Positions 52,994-62,650 of a DNA stretch of 64,000 nucleotides are shown here, piece by piece. Origin of the DNA: VRUE01 sp045805805 (lineage in GTDB: Bacteria; Actinomycetota; Thermoleophilia; Solirubrobacterales; 70-9); the NCBI GenBank assembly GCA_045805805.1, contig JBJMKO010000026.1:16025-80024 (forward strand). The letters are read 5' to 3'. Made by a program: the position numbers and the translations under genes. The first letter of the stretch is position 1, and each line of letters starts with the position of its first letter. The notes beneath the pieces are model-generated. The model saw only the letters and a program-made list of their open reading frames with translations, was not told the DNA's origin and searched no databases.

Positions 52994-53817
52994 GCCGGGT
53001 CTCCGCCGGAGTCGCCGGGCTCTTTGTCCGGCTCCTCGTCCTCGGCATCCTGCGCCGCGGCGTTGTCCTCGGTCTCCCCAACCTCGGGCGCCTCAGCGTC
53101 CGTGTCTGCCGCCGTCTCACTTGAAGCCTCGGGCTCAGCCTCCGCCGCAGGCTCCTCAGCCCCCTCGGCCTCCTCCTCGGAAGCCTCTGCGGCCGGCTCC
53201 TCGGCAGCCGTCTCGGGCTCCTCAGTCGCCTCCTCGGGAGCAGGCTCGTCAGCCTCCGTCGCCTCTGCCGCGGGTGGCGTGGAGGTGGGCTCCTCGCCCG
53301 CAGCTTGCGAGGACGAGGAGTCCTCCTCCGCGACAGGACCCGTGGCCACAGCGCCCTCGGGCTGATCCGCCTGAGCCTCCGAATCTTCCTCAGCCTGGCT
53401 GACCCCCTCGGCATCCACCGCTTCGGGCTCTGCAGCCTCAGTCGGAGCCGAGATCAGCTCCTCGTCGATCCCCCAGCGCCGCTCGGCGACGCGCGCCGCC
53501 TTGCCGATCCGGCCGCGCAGGTAGTAGAGCTTCGCCCGGCGCACGTCTCCGCGCGCGGCGATCTCCAGTTTCTCGATCTTCGGCGAGTGCAGCGGAAAGG
53601 TTCGCTCGACGCCGACTCCGAAGGACTGCTTGCGGACCGTGAAGGTCTCGCGCGCGCCGGAGCCCTGTCGCCGCAGGACGATCCCCTCGAACACCTGGGT
53701 GCGGCGGCGGTTGCCCTCGACGACCTGGAAGTGGACGCGCACGCGATCGCCAGCATCGAAGGGAGGGAGGCCCTTCCTCAGCTGACTGCGCTCGATGTCG
53801 TCGATGACGCTGCTCAT
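52990..53817 (-). CDS. rplS: 50S ribosomal protein L19 with long acidic C-terminal tail
   Basis: Residues 1-115 are a standard bL19 (SSVIDDIERSQLRKGLPPFD, GDRVRVHFQVVEGNRRR, GVERTFPLHSPKIEKLEI, RGRIGKAARVAERRWG). The remaining about 160 residues are an Ala/Glu/Pro/Ser-rich, strongly acidic tail (for example EEATEEPETAAEEPAAEASE) with no sign of a fold. Total 275 residues against the usual 110-120. Encoded in the trmD-rplS-lepB order typical of bacteria. Confidence 0.93.
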   Translation of the reverse strand: MSSVIDDIERSQLRKGLPPFDAGDRVRVHFQVVEGNRRRTQVFEGIVLRRQGSGARETFTVRKQSFGVGVERTFPLHSPKIEKLEIAARGDVRRAKLYYLRGRIGKAARVAERRWGIDEELISAPTEAAEPEAVDAEGVSQAEEDSEAQADQPEGAVATGPVAEEDSSSSQAAGEEPTSTPPAAEATEADEPAPEEATEEPETAAEEPAAEASEEEAEGAEEPAAEAEPEASSETAADTDAEAPEVGETEDNAAAQDAEDEEPDKEPGDSGGDPA

Positions 53818-53873
53818 TGGCGAAAAAAGACCGCCGGGCCCGAGTGGGCGCCGCGCGGTGCCGGGAATCGTAC

Positions 53874-54551
53874 CTACTTGCGGCCTTGTTCGAGCTGCTC
53901 CGCCCGCGCCCTGCTCTGCTCCGCTCTCCAGAGCCGCACCCGCTCGTGGTCGCCGGAGAGCAGGACGTCCGGAACGCCCCAGCCCCGGTAGTCGGCGGGG
54001 CGGGTGTAGTGGGGGTACTCGGGCGCCCCCTCCAGCACCTGGCTGAAGGACTCCTCGACCGCACTACGCTCGTGCCCAAGAGCCCCCGGCAGCTTGCGCA
54101 TCACCACGTCGGCCACCACCATCGCCGGCAGCTCCCCCCCGGCCAGCACATACCGCCCAATCGAAACCTCATCATCGGCAAAGTGCTCATGCACCCGCTC
54201 ATCGAACCCCTCGTAACGCCCACAGAGCAACGCAACATGAGGCTCCCGAGTCAGCTCATCGGCCAGCTCGTCGTCAAGCAATCGACCCGTAGGCGACAGC
54301 AACACCACCCGCGGCCTCTCCTCGTTCGCATAAGCCGCCTGCAGCGCCGCGTCGACCACGTCAACGCGGAGAACCATCCCAGCTCCTCCTCCATACGGCG
54401 AGTCATCGACTTGGCCCGCTCCCAGCGGAGTCGTATCGCGATAGTTGAACAACCGAAGCTCGCTCCCCAAGCTCAACGCATTCTGAACCGACCGCTGCGA
54501 CTGAAACCAGTCGAACGCCTCGGGAAACAGAGAGAAGATGTCGAGCCTCAT
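53874..54551 (-). CDS. trmD: tRNA (guanine-N1)-methyltransferase TrmD
   Basis: Methylates G37 of tRNAs. 225 residues: MRLDIFSLFPEAFDWFQ, DDSPYGGGAGMVL, LLCGRYEGFDERV (SAM-binding trefoil knot), IGRYVLAGGELPAMVVADVV and the C-terminal ADYRGWGVPDVLLSGDH. Its ATG sits at the very edge of a family B hairpin (54551-54665), and no ribosome site is visible outside it. Confidence 0.95.
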   Translation of the reverse strand: MRLDIFSLFPEAFDWFQSQRSVQNALSLGSELRLFNYRDTTPLGAGQVDDSPYGGGAGMVLRVDVVDAALQAAYANEERPRVVLLSPTGRLLDDELADELTREPHVALLCGRYEGFDERVHEHFADDEVSIGRYVLAGGELPAMVVADVVMRKLPGALGHERSAVEESFSQVLEGAPEYPHYTRPADYRGWGVPDVLLSGDHERVRLWRAEQSRARAEQLEQGRK

Positions 54552-54665
54552 AAGCGGATCCGGGTGGGGGTGGAGCGTCTTGTACTTTTTCGCGAGTTTG
54601 GTTCGAGCGCCAGCTATAGCCGCTTCTCGAAAAAGTTAAGCGGAACCCCCACCCGGATCCGCTTA
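54551..54665. repeat. Family B inverted-repeat element between khpA and trmD
   Basis: Outer arms 54551-54571 and 54645-54665 are perfect over 21 bp and locus-specific; the inner part (GCGTCTTGTACTTTTTCGCG on one side, CTCGAAAAAGTTAAG on the other) is shared with the element at 56559-56672. It occupies the place where rimM is normally found, and its arm abuts the trmD start codon. Confidence 0.85.
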
Positions 54666-54670
54666 ACGCC

Positions 54671-54901
54671 TCAGTCCAGAATGTCGACGATCACTCGCCG
54701 ATCCAAACGCACAGCAGCAGCCTTGGCAATAGTCCGGATCGCATTGGCCACGCGGCCACCCTTCCCTATGACCCGCCCAAGATCATCCTCGGCAACCGTA
54801 ATCTCGTAGACCAGGTCACCGTCCTCTTCCAGCTCCTCGACCACGACCGCCGAGGGGTCCTCGACCAGCGACCTGACGAGGAACTCCAGGAGCTCGGTCA
54901 C
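54671..54901 (-). CDS. khpA: KH-domain RNA-binding protein KhpA
   Basis: 76 residues: a single KH type-II-like domain with the GxxG loop in LGRVIGKGGRVANAIRTIAK. KhpA with KhpB/Jag modulates cell elongation through RNA binding. GTG start 7 nt after rpsP. Position between rpsP and trmD is conserved; the usual next gene rimM is missing. Confidence 0.92.
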   Translation of the reverse strand: MTELLEFLVRSLVEDPSAVVVEELEEDGDLVYEITVAEDDLGRVIGKGGRVANAIRTIAKAAAVRLDRRVIVDILD

Positions 54902-54908
54902 GTCAAGC

Positions 54909-55163
54909 TCAGCTGCCCGAGGCGGCGATGCCCTTGGTGCGCAGCAGGGTGGCGACGGCCTCCGACGGCTGGGCGCCGTGCTCCAGCCAGTGCCTTGCGC
55001 GCGCCTCGTCGAACTCGATGATCGAGGGCTCGGTCTGCGGGTTGTAGCGACCGATCGTCTCGATCGTGCGACCGTCGCGCGGGGAGCGCTTGTCGGCGAC
55101 GACGATCCGCCAGATCGGGTTCTTCTTGGACCCGACGCGTCTTAGTCTGATTCGGACTGCCAT
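54909..55163 (-). CDS. rpsP: 30S ribosomal protein S16
   Basis: 84 residues: MAVRIRLRRVGSKKNPIWRI, VVADKRSPRDGRTIETIGRY and NPQTEPSIIEFDEARARHWL are the bS16 signature. It lies 15 nt downstream of ffh. Confidence 0.97.
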   Translation of the reverse strand: MAVRIRLRRVGSKKNPIWRIVVADKRSPRDGRTIETIGRYNPQTEPSIIEFDEARARHWLEHGAQPSEAVATLLRTKGIAASGS

Positions 55164-55178
55164 ATGGACTGCGGCAGG

Positions 55179-56546
<1,368 letters not shown>

Positions 56547-56558
56547 TGCGGTGAGCTT

Positions 56559-56672
56559 AGGGCCTATCCCGGTAGGGGTGGAACGTCTTGTACTTTTTCG
56601 CGAGCGGCCATTGTCAGTCGCCAAAGACGTGGCTCGAAAAAGTTAAGTGGAATCCCTACCGGGATAGGCCCT
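56559..56672. repeat. Family B inverted-repeat element between ftsY and ffh
   Basis: Arms 56559-56577 and 56654-56672 are perfect over 19 bp. The right arm is the 3' end of ftsY including its TAG, so the left arm is an inverted copy of the ftsY end. The inner region (CGTCTTGTACTTTTTCGCGA; GCTCGAAAAAGTTAAG) matches the element at 54551-54665. A degenerate relative of the outer arm (AGGGCCTATCCCGTCAGGGG) is seen near 48503-48522. Confidence 0.87.
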
Positions 56673-57666
56673 CCGAACCCAGCAGCGCATTGGCGAAATC
56701 AGTGGGATCGAACGGGCGCAGGTCCTCGAGCTTCTCGCCGGTGCCGATCAGCTTCACGGGGATGTTGAGCTCGGCGGCTATGGCCAGGACTATGCCGCCC
56801 TTGGCGGTGCCGTCGAGCTTGGTGAGGACTACGCCGTCTACCTCGGCTGCCTCGGCGAAGAGCTGAGCCTGGCGGAGGCCGTTCTGGCCCGTGGTCGCAT
56901 CTATGGAGAGCAGGGTCTCGTGGGGGGCGCCGGGGAGTTGCTTGGCTATGACGCGGCGGACCTTGGCCAGCTCGTCCATCAGGTTGCTCTGGGTATGGAG
57001 GCGGCCTGCTGTGTCGATGATGACCACGTCAGCGTTGCGGGCGCGGGCGGCCTCTACGGCGTCGAAGGCGACGGAGCCGGGGTCGGCTCCCTCTTCCCCA
57101 CGGATCAGCTCGGCGCCCGCCCGCTCGGCCCACTCGGCCAGTTGCTCGGCGGCGGCCGCGCGGTAGGTGTCGGCGGCCCCGAGGACGACGGAGAGGCCGA
57201 ACTCCTTCGAGAGGTGCCAGGCGATCTTGCCGATCGTCGTCGTCTTGCCGGTGCCGTTGACGCCGACCATCAACAGCACCGCCGGCTCGTCGCTGAGGTC
57301 GATCGGGGCACGCGCGGTGGACGCCACTTCGGCGAGGATCTCGATCAGGCGCTCGCGCACGGCCTCGCCGTCGGCGGCGACGCTGCCGCTGTCGACCTCG
57401 TGCTCGAGCCGTTCGACGATCTTGGCGGTGGTCGGGGCCCCGACGTCGGCGAAGATCAGCGCCTCCTCCAGCCGTTCCCAGGTCTCGTCGTCGATGCGCT
57501 CGAAGAGGCTGGCCGAGATCTCCTCGGCCAGCGCTTGGCGGCTCTTGGAGAGGCTCTCGCGCAGGCGGCGGAAGACGCCGCGGCGCTGCTCGGGGCTCTC
57601 AGCCGCCGAGGCGTTCGCGCTCTCGCGCGAACCGAGGTCGAATATCTCCCGCCACTCCGTCGCCAT
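56656..57666 (-). CDS. ftsY: Signal recognition particle receptor FtsY
   Basis: 336 residues. NG domain with MVGVNGTGKTTTIGKIAWHL, GAADTYRAAAAEQLAEWAER, VIIDTAGRLHTQSNLMDELA, TKLDGTAKGGIVLAIAAELN and IGTGEKLEDLRPFDP. The acidic A domain is very short (about 30 residues). The start overlaps the 3' end of the wax synthase gene by 68 nt. Confidence 0.95.
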   Translation of the reverse strand: MATEWREIFDLGSRESANASAAESPEQRRGVFRRLRESLSKSRQALAEEISASLFERIDDETWERLEEALIFADVGAPTTAKIVERLEHEVDSGSVAADGEAVRERLIEILAEVASTARAPIDLSDEPAVLLMVGVNGTGKTTTIGKIAWHLSKEFGLSVVLGAADTYRAAAAEQLAEWAERAGAELIRGEEGADPGSVAFDAVEAARARNADVVIIDTAGRLHTQSNLMDELAKVRRVIAKQLPGAPHETLLSIDATTGQNGLRQAQLFAEAAEVDGVVLTKLDGTAKGGIVLAIAAELNIPVKLIGTGEKLEDLRPFDPTDFANALLGSEGLSR

Positions 57667-59074
57667 CCGATTTCCCCGTGGAGGCTATCCGGGCGGCGCC
57701 GAGAAGCTCGTCCACGGCCTCCCGCAGGTATCCGGAGATCCGTTCGAGGTCGGGCATCGAGGCGCGGTCGGCGAGGATGCCGAAGCCGACCTTGCCGTTG
57801 TAGCTGACGATCGCGATCGCCAGCGCGTGGCGGCGGGCGAGGAAGCCGATCGGGAAGACTCCCTCGACCTCACGCCCGAGCAGGTAGAAGGGGATCTGCG
57901 GCCCGGGAAAGTTGGTGACGAGCAGGTTGAAGAGGCGGGTCGAGAAGTTGATCGCGGCCGTCGGGCCCAGCAGAACCGGCGGTGCGAAGTCCCGGAACCA
58001 GTCGTTGAGCCCCCAGATCGCTTCCGCTCCCAGGGGCTGCTTGGAGTCCTTCAGCGCCTCCATTCCCTCGTGGACAGCGCGCAGGCGCTCGACCGGGTCG
58101 GCGATGCCAACCGGCAGGGGCCCGCGCATCGCCGTCAACCGGTTGCCCAGCTCGCCCTGCTCGTTGACGGTGCGAATCGAAACGGGCACGAGCGCTTTCA
58201 GCTCCAGGCCGTCGGCGGGAACATCCCGGTCGCCCAACCAACGGCGCAGGGCGGCGGCCGTGGCAGCGAGGATCACGTCGTTGACGGTCACCCCGAGCGC
58301 GCTCTTGATCAGCTTGAAGTCGGCGAGCTGGAAGTTGGCCCAGGAGAAGCTGCGCGCGGGGCCGATCTCGACGTTGAGCGGCACCTTCGGTGCCGGCTTG
58401 GTCAGCGCCCAGGTCACCTCCCAGAGGCCGGCGATGCCGTCGGCGGCGCGCTTGCCCGCCCGGCGAGGCCGGCGGATGGCGCCCGCGAGCCAGCTCACCA
58501 TGCGCCGCGCGGTCGCCCAGATGCCGGCGACGGCACGGCCGGCGAGGTCGAGATTGGAAGGCGAGGGCTGCGGGCTCCAGGGCTCCTCGTCCCGCGAGGG
58601 CGTCGGATTCGGCTCGGGGTCGAAGAGCAGGGCGCCGATATCCACCGCCGAGAACCCATCGGCCATCGCGTGGTGGGTCTTGTAGACGACCGCGAAGCGC
58701 TCGTCGTCGAAGCCGTCGACCAGCACCAGCTCCCACAGCGGGCGCGAGCGATCGAGCGGCGGCGAGAGAACCTCGCCGACGAGATCGTGGAACTGAGCGT
58801 CATCGCCCGGAGGCGAGAGGCTGGTGCGGCGAACGTGATTGACGAGGTCGAACTCGGGATCGTCGATCCAGAATGGCGTGCCCAGGCGCAGGGGCGGAAA
58901 GACGAGCCGCTGCCGCAGGCGGGGCAAGAGGTGGACGCGACTGCGGATCTGGGTCTCGAAGTCCTCCTGGCTCGGCGGCGCGCCGCCGCACATCAGCACG
59001 GCGCCGATCGCCATATGCCCATTTGACTTCTCGTTGACCAGAAACGAGGTGTCAAACGACGTGAGCCTGTCCAT
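57599..59074 (-). CDS. Wax ester synthase/diacylglycerol acyltransferase (WS/DGAT)
   Basis: About 491 residues. The catalytic HHxxxDG motif is in YKTHHAMADGFSAVDIGAL, with the downstream TVNDVILAATAAALRRWLG and the FPGPQIPFYLLGREVEGVFP segment of the family. It makes triacylglycerol or wax esters for storage. The ATG at 59074 (MDRLTSFDTSFLV) fits relatives; one five codons upstream is possible. It is inserted between smc and ftsY, which are normally neighbours. Confidence 0.92.
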   Translation of the reverse strand: MDRLTSFDTSFLVNEKSNGHMAIGAVLMCGGAPPSQEDFETQIRSRVHLLPRLRQRLVFPPLRLGTPFWIDDPEFDLVNHVRRTSLSPPGDDAQFHDLVGEVLSPPLDRSRPLWELVLVDGFDDERFAVVYKTHHAMADGFSAVDIGALLFDPEPNPTPSRDEEPWSPQPSPSNLDLAGRAVAGIWATARRMVSWLAGAIRRPRRAGKRAADGIAGLWEVTWALTKPAPKVPLNVEIGPARSFSWANFQLADFKLIKSALGVTVNDVILAATAAALRRWLGDRDVPADGLELKALVPVSIRTVNEQGELGNRLTAMRGPLPVGIADPVERLRAVHEGMEALKDSKQPLGAEAIWGLNDWFRDFAPPVLLGPTAAINFSTRLFNLLVTNFPGPQIPFYLLGREVEGVFPIGFLARRHALAIAIVSYNGKVGFGILADRASMPDLERISGYLREAVDELLGAARIASTGKSDGDGVAGDIRPRFARERERLGG

Positions 59075-59172
59075 GTGGCGTTGGGCCACCGTTCTCCTTT
59101 CCTTCCCGCTGGACAGCGTAGCGTGGGCCCTCGTCCAGGAACATTCGGTTTTCTTTAAGGGAGGCCGGAGCG

Positions 59173-61653
59173 CTAGGCAGCTTCAACCGAGCTTGGAGGC
59201 TCCGCTGACGCCGCCGCCTCCTCGCCGATCAGGCCGGGGCCGGGAGCGATCTCGCTATCGCCGTGCTCGGCCGGATCGCCGTCCAGGCCGGCGAAGGGGG
59301 GCGGCGCGGCGGCCGCGGTACCCACCTCGGCGTCCCCGTCCTCCCCGCCCTCCTCGACTTCACGCGGCAGGCGGCGGGAGACGACCTTGGTCATCCCGTC
59401 GCCTCCCATGCTGACCCCGTAGAGGATGTCGGCGGCGTCCATCGTCCGTTTCTGGTGGGTGACGATGACGAACTGGGCGCGGTCGGAGAAGCGGCGGATC
59501 AGCTGCAGGAAGCGGTCGATGTTGGCGTCGTCGAGGGCCGCCTCGACCTCGTCGAGGATGTAGAAGGGGCAGGGCCGGGCGAGGAAGACGGCGAAGACGA
59601 AGGCGATCGCGACCAGCGACTTCTCACCGCCGGAGAGCAGGGAGAGCTTGCGCGTCGACTTGCCGGCCGGGGTGACCTCGATCTCGACCCCGAACTCCTC
59701 GCGTTCCTCCTCTCCCTCCTCCTCGTCGCCCTCCGCTTCGGCCTCCGGGTCCTCCACCTCGGCGTCTTGGACCGCCCGCAGGCTGACCCGGCGCAGCCGA
59801 CCGCGGCCGCCGGGGAAGAGGTGCTCGACCATCTCCTCGAAGTTCTTCGCGGTTGCCTCGAAAGTCTGCTCGAAGGCGCGCTCGATCTCGCGGTCGATGT
59901 CGCGGATCAGCGCCTCCAGCTCGCGCATCCCGCGCTCGGTGTCCTCGCGCTGGGCCTGCAGCGTCTCGACCTGCTCGCGAGCCTCCTCGTACTCGCTCTC
60001 GGCCAGCGGGTTGACCGGGCCGATCTGGGCGCGGCGACGCTCCAGGCGCTCGAGGCGGCGGTCGATCTCGGCTCGCTCCTCGGCGGCCAGGGGCTGGGTC
60101 GCCGGCTCGACCTCCTCGCCGAGGCGCTCGGCGATCGAGGCCAGCTCCTTCGCGGCCTCGGCGCGGCGGTCGCCGAGATGGGCGGCCTCGACCTCGACCT
60201 CGGTCAGCCTGTCGGAAGCCGCCGTCATCTCCGACTGCAGCTCGTACTCGCGCTGCGAGCAGGCCCGCATCTCCTCGGCGATCTCGTCGCCGTCGCCGTC
60301 GCCGCCGACCACGAGCTGCTCGATCCGCCCGACCCGGGCGCGGATCGCCGCCTCCGCCGCCGACGCGGCGGCCGCGGCAGCGCGGACGTCGTCGAGCAGC
60401 TCCTCGCCCGCGGCCAGGCGCTTGCGCAGGGCCTCGCGGTGGCGCTCGCCGAGCAGCCCCTCGGCCCGGCGGGCGTGGCGGGAGGCCCGCTCGGCACCGC
60501 TGCGCACCGCTCCCAGGGCTGCCTCGCGCGCGGCCTCGCTGGCAGCGGCGGAACGGGCCCGGGCAAGACCGTCGGTGGCGCCTGCCAAGCCGGCGTCGAT
60601 CTCCCCCAGCTCCTCCTCCAGCTTCCGCGCTCGCTCGCCGGGCGCGGCGCCGTCGCCGACGTCGAGCGTCAGCGGGCCGAGCTCGGCCCGCAGCGCGTCC
60701 AGTCCGGCGTGCAGCTCTCCCTCGCGGTCGCCGAGGCCGGCGGCGCGTACGGCAACGCGCTGCTGATCTCCGCGCAGCTTGGTCAGCACGCCCCAGGCCT
60801 GGGTGCGCTCGCGGTCGCGGGCGGCGAAGCGCTCCTCGGCGGCGCGGCGCTTCTCGCTCACCTCGGCCAGGCGCTTCTCGATCGCGGTGCGCTGAGCCCG
60901 CGCCCCGGCGGCCGCTTTCTCCGCCGCCTCGGCCCGGTCGGCACCGAAGCGCAGTTCCTCGGCAACGAGCTGGCCGCGCAGGCCCAGTTCCTCGCGCTCG
61001 ATCCGCGCCCCCAACTCGGCGGCCTGCGCCTGGCGCTTCAGCGGCCGCAGGCGGGCGCGCGCCTCGCGCTCGAGGTCGAGAGCACGGTCGAGGTTGTCGC
61101 GCGCGGCGCGCAGCTTCAGCTCGGCGCGGCGGCGGCGCTTGCGGTGCTTGCCCAGCCCGGCCGCCTCCTCGACCAGCAGGCGTCGCTCGCGCGGCTTGGA
61201 GTGGACGATCGACTCGACCCTGCCCTGGCTGATCACCGAGTGCATCTCACGGCCGAGGTTGGTGTCGGAGAGCACCTCGACCACGTCGACGAGGCGGCAG
61301 CGGGCGCCGTTGAGGCGGTAGCTGCCGTCGCCGGAGCGGTCGAGGGTGCGCTTCACGGCGATCTCGGAGAGCTCCGTCGCGGCGCGGCCCTCGGAGTTGT
61401 CGATCGTCACCTCGACCTCAGCCATGCGGCGCTGGCCGACGCCCTTGCCGCCGGCGGAGATCACGTCCTGCATCGAGGCGCCGCGGATCGCCCCGGGGCT
61501 CTGCTCGCCCAGTGCCCAGAGCACCGCGTCGGTGATGTTCGACTTGCCAGAGCCGTTGGGGCCGACGATCACGCTGACGCCGGGCGAGAACTCCAGCCTC
61601 GCCCGCTCGGGGAACGACTTGAACCCCTTCATCTCGATCGATTTCAGATACAT
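59173..61653 (-). CDS. smc: SMC-family chromosome protein, short, without an evident hinge
   Basis: 826 residues, against about 1150-1200 for bacterial SMC. Head motifs are intact: Walker A GPNGSGKSN (31-39), an R-loop/Q-loop region with SVISQGRVESIVHSKP, signature LSLLSGGEKSLVAIAF (670-685) and Walker B FYILDEVEAALDD (698-710). Between them are Arg/Ala/Glu-rich coiled coils of roughly half normal length, and I find no globular hinge in the middle. The C-terminal head carries an acidic insert (EDPEAEAEGDEEEGEEEREE), and about 60 extra acidic residues end the protein. Position after rnc is the standard smc site. Confidence 0.9.
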   Translation of the reverse strand: MYLKSIEMKGFKSFPERARLEFSPGVSVIVGPNGSGKSNITDAVLWALGEQSPGAIRGASMQDVISAGGKGVGQRRMAEVEVTIDNSEGRAATELSEIAVKRTLDRSGDGSYRLNGARCRLVDVVEVLSDTNLGREMHSVISQGRVESIVHSKPRERRLLVEEAAGLGKHRKRRRRAELKLRAARDNLDRALDLEREARARLRPLKRQAQAAELGARIEREELGLRGQLVAEELRFGADRAEAAEKAAAGARAQRTAIEKRLAEVSEKRRAAEERFAARDRERTQAWGVLTKLRGDQQRVAVRAAGLGDREGELHAGLDALRAELGPLTLDVGDGAAPGERARKLEEELGEIDAGLAGATDGLARARSAAASEAAREAALGAVRSGAERASRHARRAEGLLGERHREALRKRLAAGEELLDDVRAAAAAASAAEAAIRARVGRIEQLVVGGDGDGDEIAEEMRACSQREYELQSEMTAASDRLTEVEVEAAHLGDRRAEAAKELASIAERLGEEVEPATQPLAAEERAEIDRRLERLERRRAQIGPVNPLAESEYEEAREQVETLQAQREDTERGMRELEALIRDIDREIERAFEQTFEATAKNFEEMVEHLFPGGRGRLRRVSLRAVQDAEVEDPEAEAEGDEEEGEEEREEFGVEIEVTPAGKSTRKLSLLSGGEKSLVAIAFVFAVFLARPCPFYILDEVEAALDDANIDRFLQLIRRFSDRAQFVIVTHQKRTMDAADILYGVSMGGDGMTKVVSRRLPREVEEGGEDGDAEVGTAAAAPPPFAGLDGDPAEHGDSEIAPGPGLIGEEAAASAEPPSSVEAA

Positions 61654-61716
61654 CTCTTCAGTCCCTCAGCCCTTGGTCGCACAGGCTCTCGTTTGAGTCG
61701 GACGCGACGGCCATGG

Positions 61717-62394
61717 CTACTCCCCAAGCCGTTTCAGCGCCTGCTCGGCCGCGATCTGCTCGGCCGCCTTCTTGCTCCGCCCAACCCCTTCGCCGACCCG
61801 CTTGGAATCGACGATCGCCGCGACCTCGAATTTCCGCCGGTGCGGCGGGCCGGATTCGGCGATCACCTCGTAGCTTACGTGCGAGCGGTGGCGGGCGAGC
61901 ATCTCCTGCAGGGCCGACTTGAAATCGATCGTGGTCTCGGCAACGTGCTCGATCCGGGACTCGAAGGCAGCCGCGGTCGGCCCGGCGACCCGCTCGAATC
62001 CAAAGGCGAGAAAGCAGGCGCCGATTAGCGCCTCGGTCGCCTCCGGCACCGGCCGCTCGCCGCTGAGCAGAACTTCGGCGGGAATTCCCATCTCCATATC
62101 TTCGGGCTCGTTGGCAGACAGCATCTCCGGCACGCCGAGTAGGCGCCCGACCTCAGCGCAGGAAACCCCGCTCACCGACTGGTTGTGGATCTTGGTCAGG
62201 CCACCGGCGTCGACCTCCGGGAAGCGTTCCACCAGGTCGCCGGCCACGGCCAGGGCGAGCACGCTGTCGCCGAGGTAGGCAAGGCGCTCATAGGACTCTC
62301 CCTCATCCTCAGCCCAGGAGGAATGGGTCAGCGCCTCACGTCGCAGGTCGTCGGGAAGCTGCGCAACCAGATCTGAGAGCGCCGCGACGCTCAC
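61717..62394 (-). CDS. rnc: Ribonuclease III with altered acidic residues
   Basis: 225 residues: endonuclease domain (about 1-145) and dsRNA-binding domain (FKSALQEMLARHRSHVSYEV, GVGRSKKAAEQIAAEQALK). The signature reads YERLAYLGDSVL, where the usual sequence is NERLEFLGDxVL, so the second Glu is Ala. The Glu expected before the GxxT/S segment is Ala in VDAGGLTK, and the Asp before the last catalytic Glu is Glu in PEATEALIG. The Asp of LGDS and that final Glu remain. GTG start overlaps the acpP stop (GTGA). Confidence 0.9.
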   Translation of the reverse strand: MSVAALSDLVAQLPDDLRREALTHSSWAEDEGESYERLAYLGDSVLALAVAGDLVERFPEVDAGGLTKIHNQSVSGVSCAEVGRLLGVPEMLSANEPEDMEMGIPAEVLLSGERPVPEATEALIGACFLAFGFERVAGPTAAAFESRIEHVAETTIDFKSALQEMLARHRSHVSYEVIAESGPPHRRKFEVAAIVDSKRVGEGVGRSKKAAEQIAAEQALKRLGE

Positions 62395-62636
62395 GCCGGA
62401 GAGTGCTCGAGCACGAACTCGACCGCGTCGCCGACCGTCGCGATCTTCCCCGCCTGCTCCTCGGAGACGGAGACCCCGTAGGTGTCCTCCAGCTCCATCA
62501 CCAGCTCGTAGAGGTCGAGCGAGTCGGCATCGAGGTCCTCCTTGAAGCGGGTCGCCTCGCCGATCTTTGCCGCATCCACCTCGAGCTCCTCGGCGAGATG
62601 GTCGCGGACCAGGGTGAGGACTTCCTCGCGGGTCAT
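62391..62636 (-). CDS. acpP: Acyl carrier protein
   Basis: About 81 residues, acidic, with the phosphopantetheine site DLDADSLDLYELVMELEDTY (Ser in DSL). ATG at 62636 has AGGAAA upstream; a GTG at 62654 overlapping the plsX stop would add six residues. Standard plsX-acpP-rnc order for fatty acid and phospholipid synthesis. Confidence 0.95.
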   Translation of the reverse strand: MTREEVLTLVRDHLAEELEVDAAKIGEATRFKEDLDADSLDLYELVMELEDTYGVSVSEEQAGKIATVGDAVEFVLEHSPA

Positions 62637-62650
62637 CGACGGGTTTCCTA

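Noticed and set aside
59263..62028. A 921-residue open frame on the plus strand
   Set aside because: Antisense to smc and rnc; Leu/Gly/Asp/Arg-rich mirror of the coiled coil codons, no recognisable motif.
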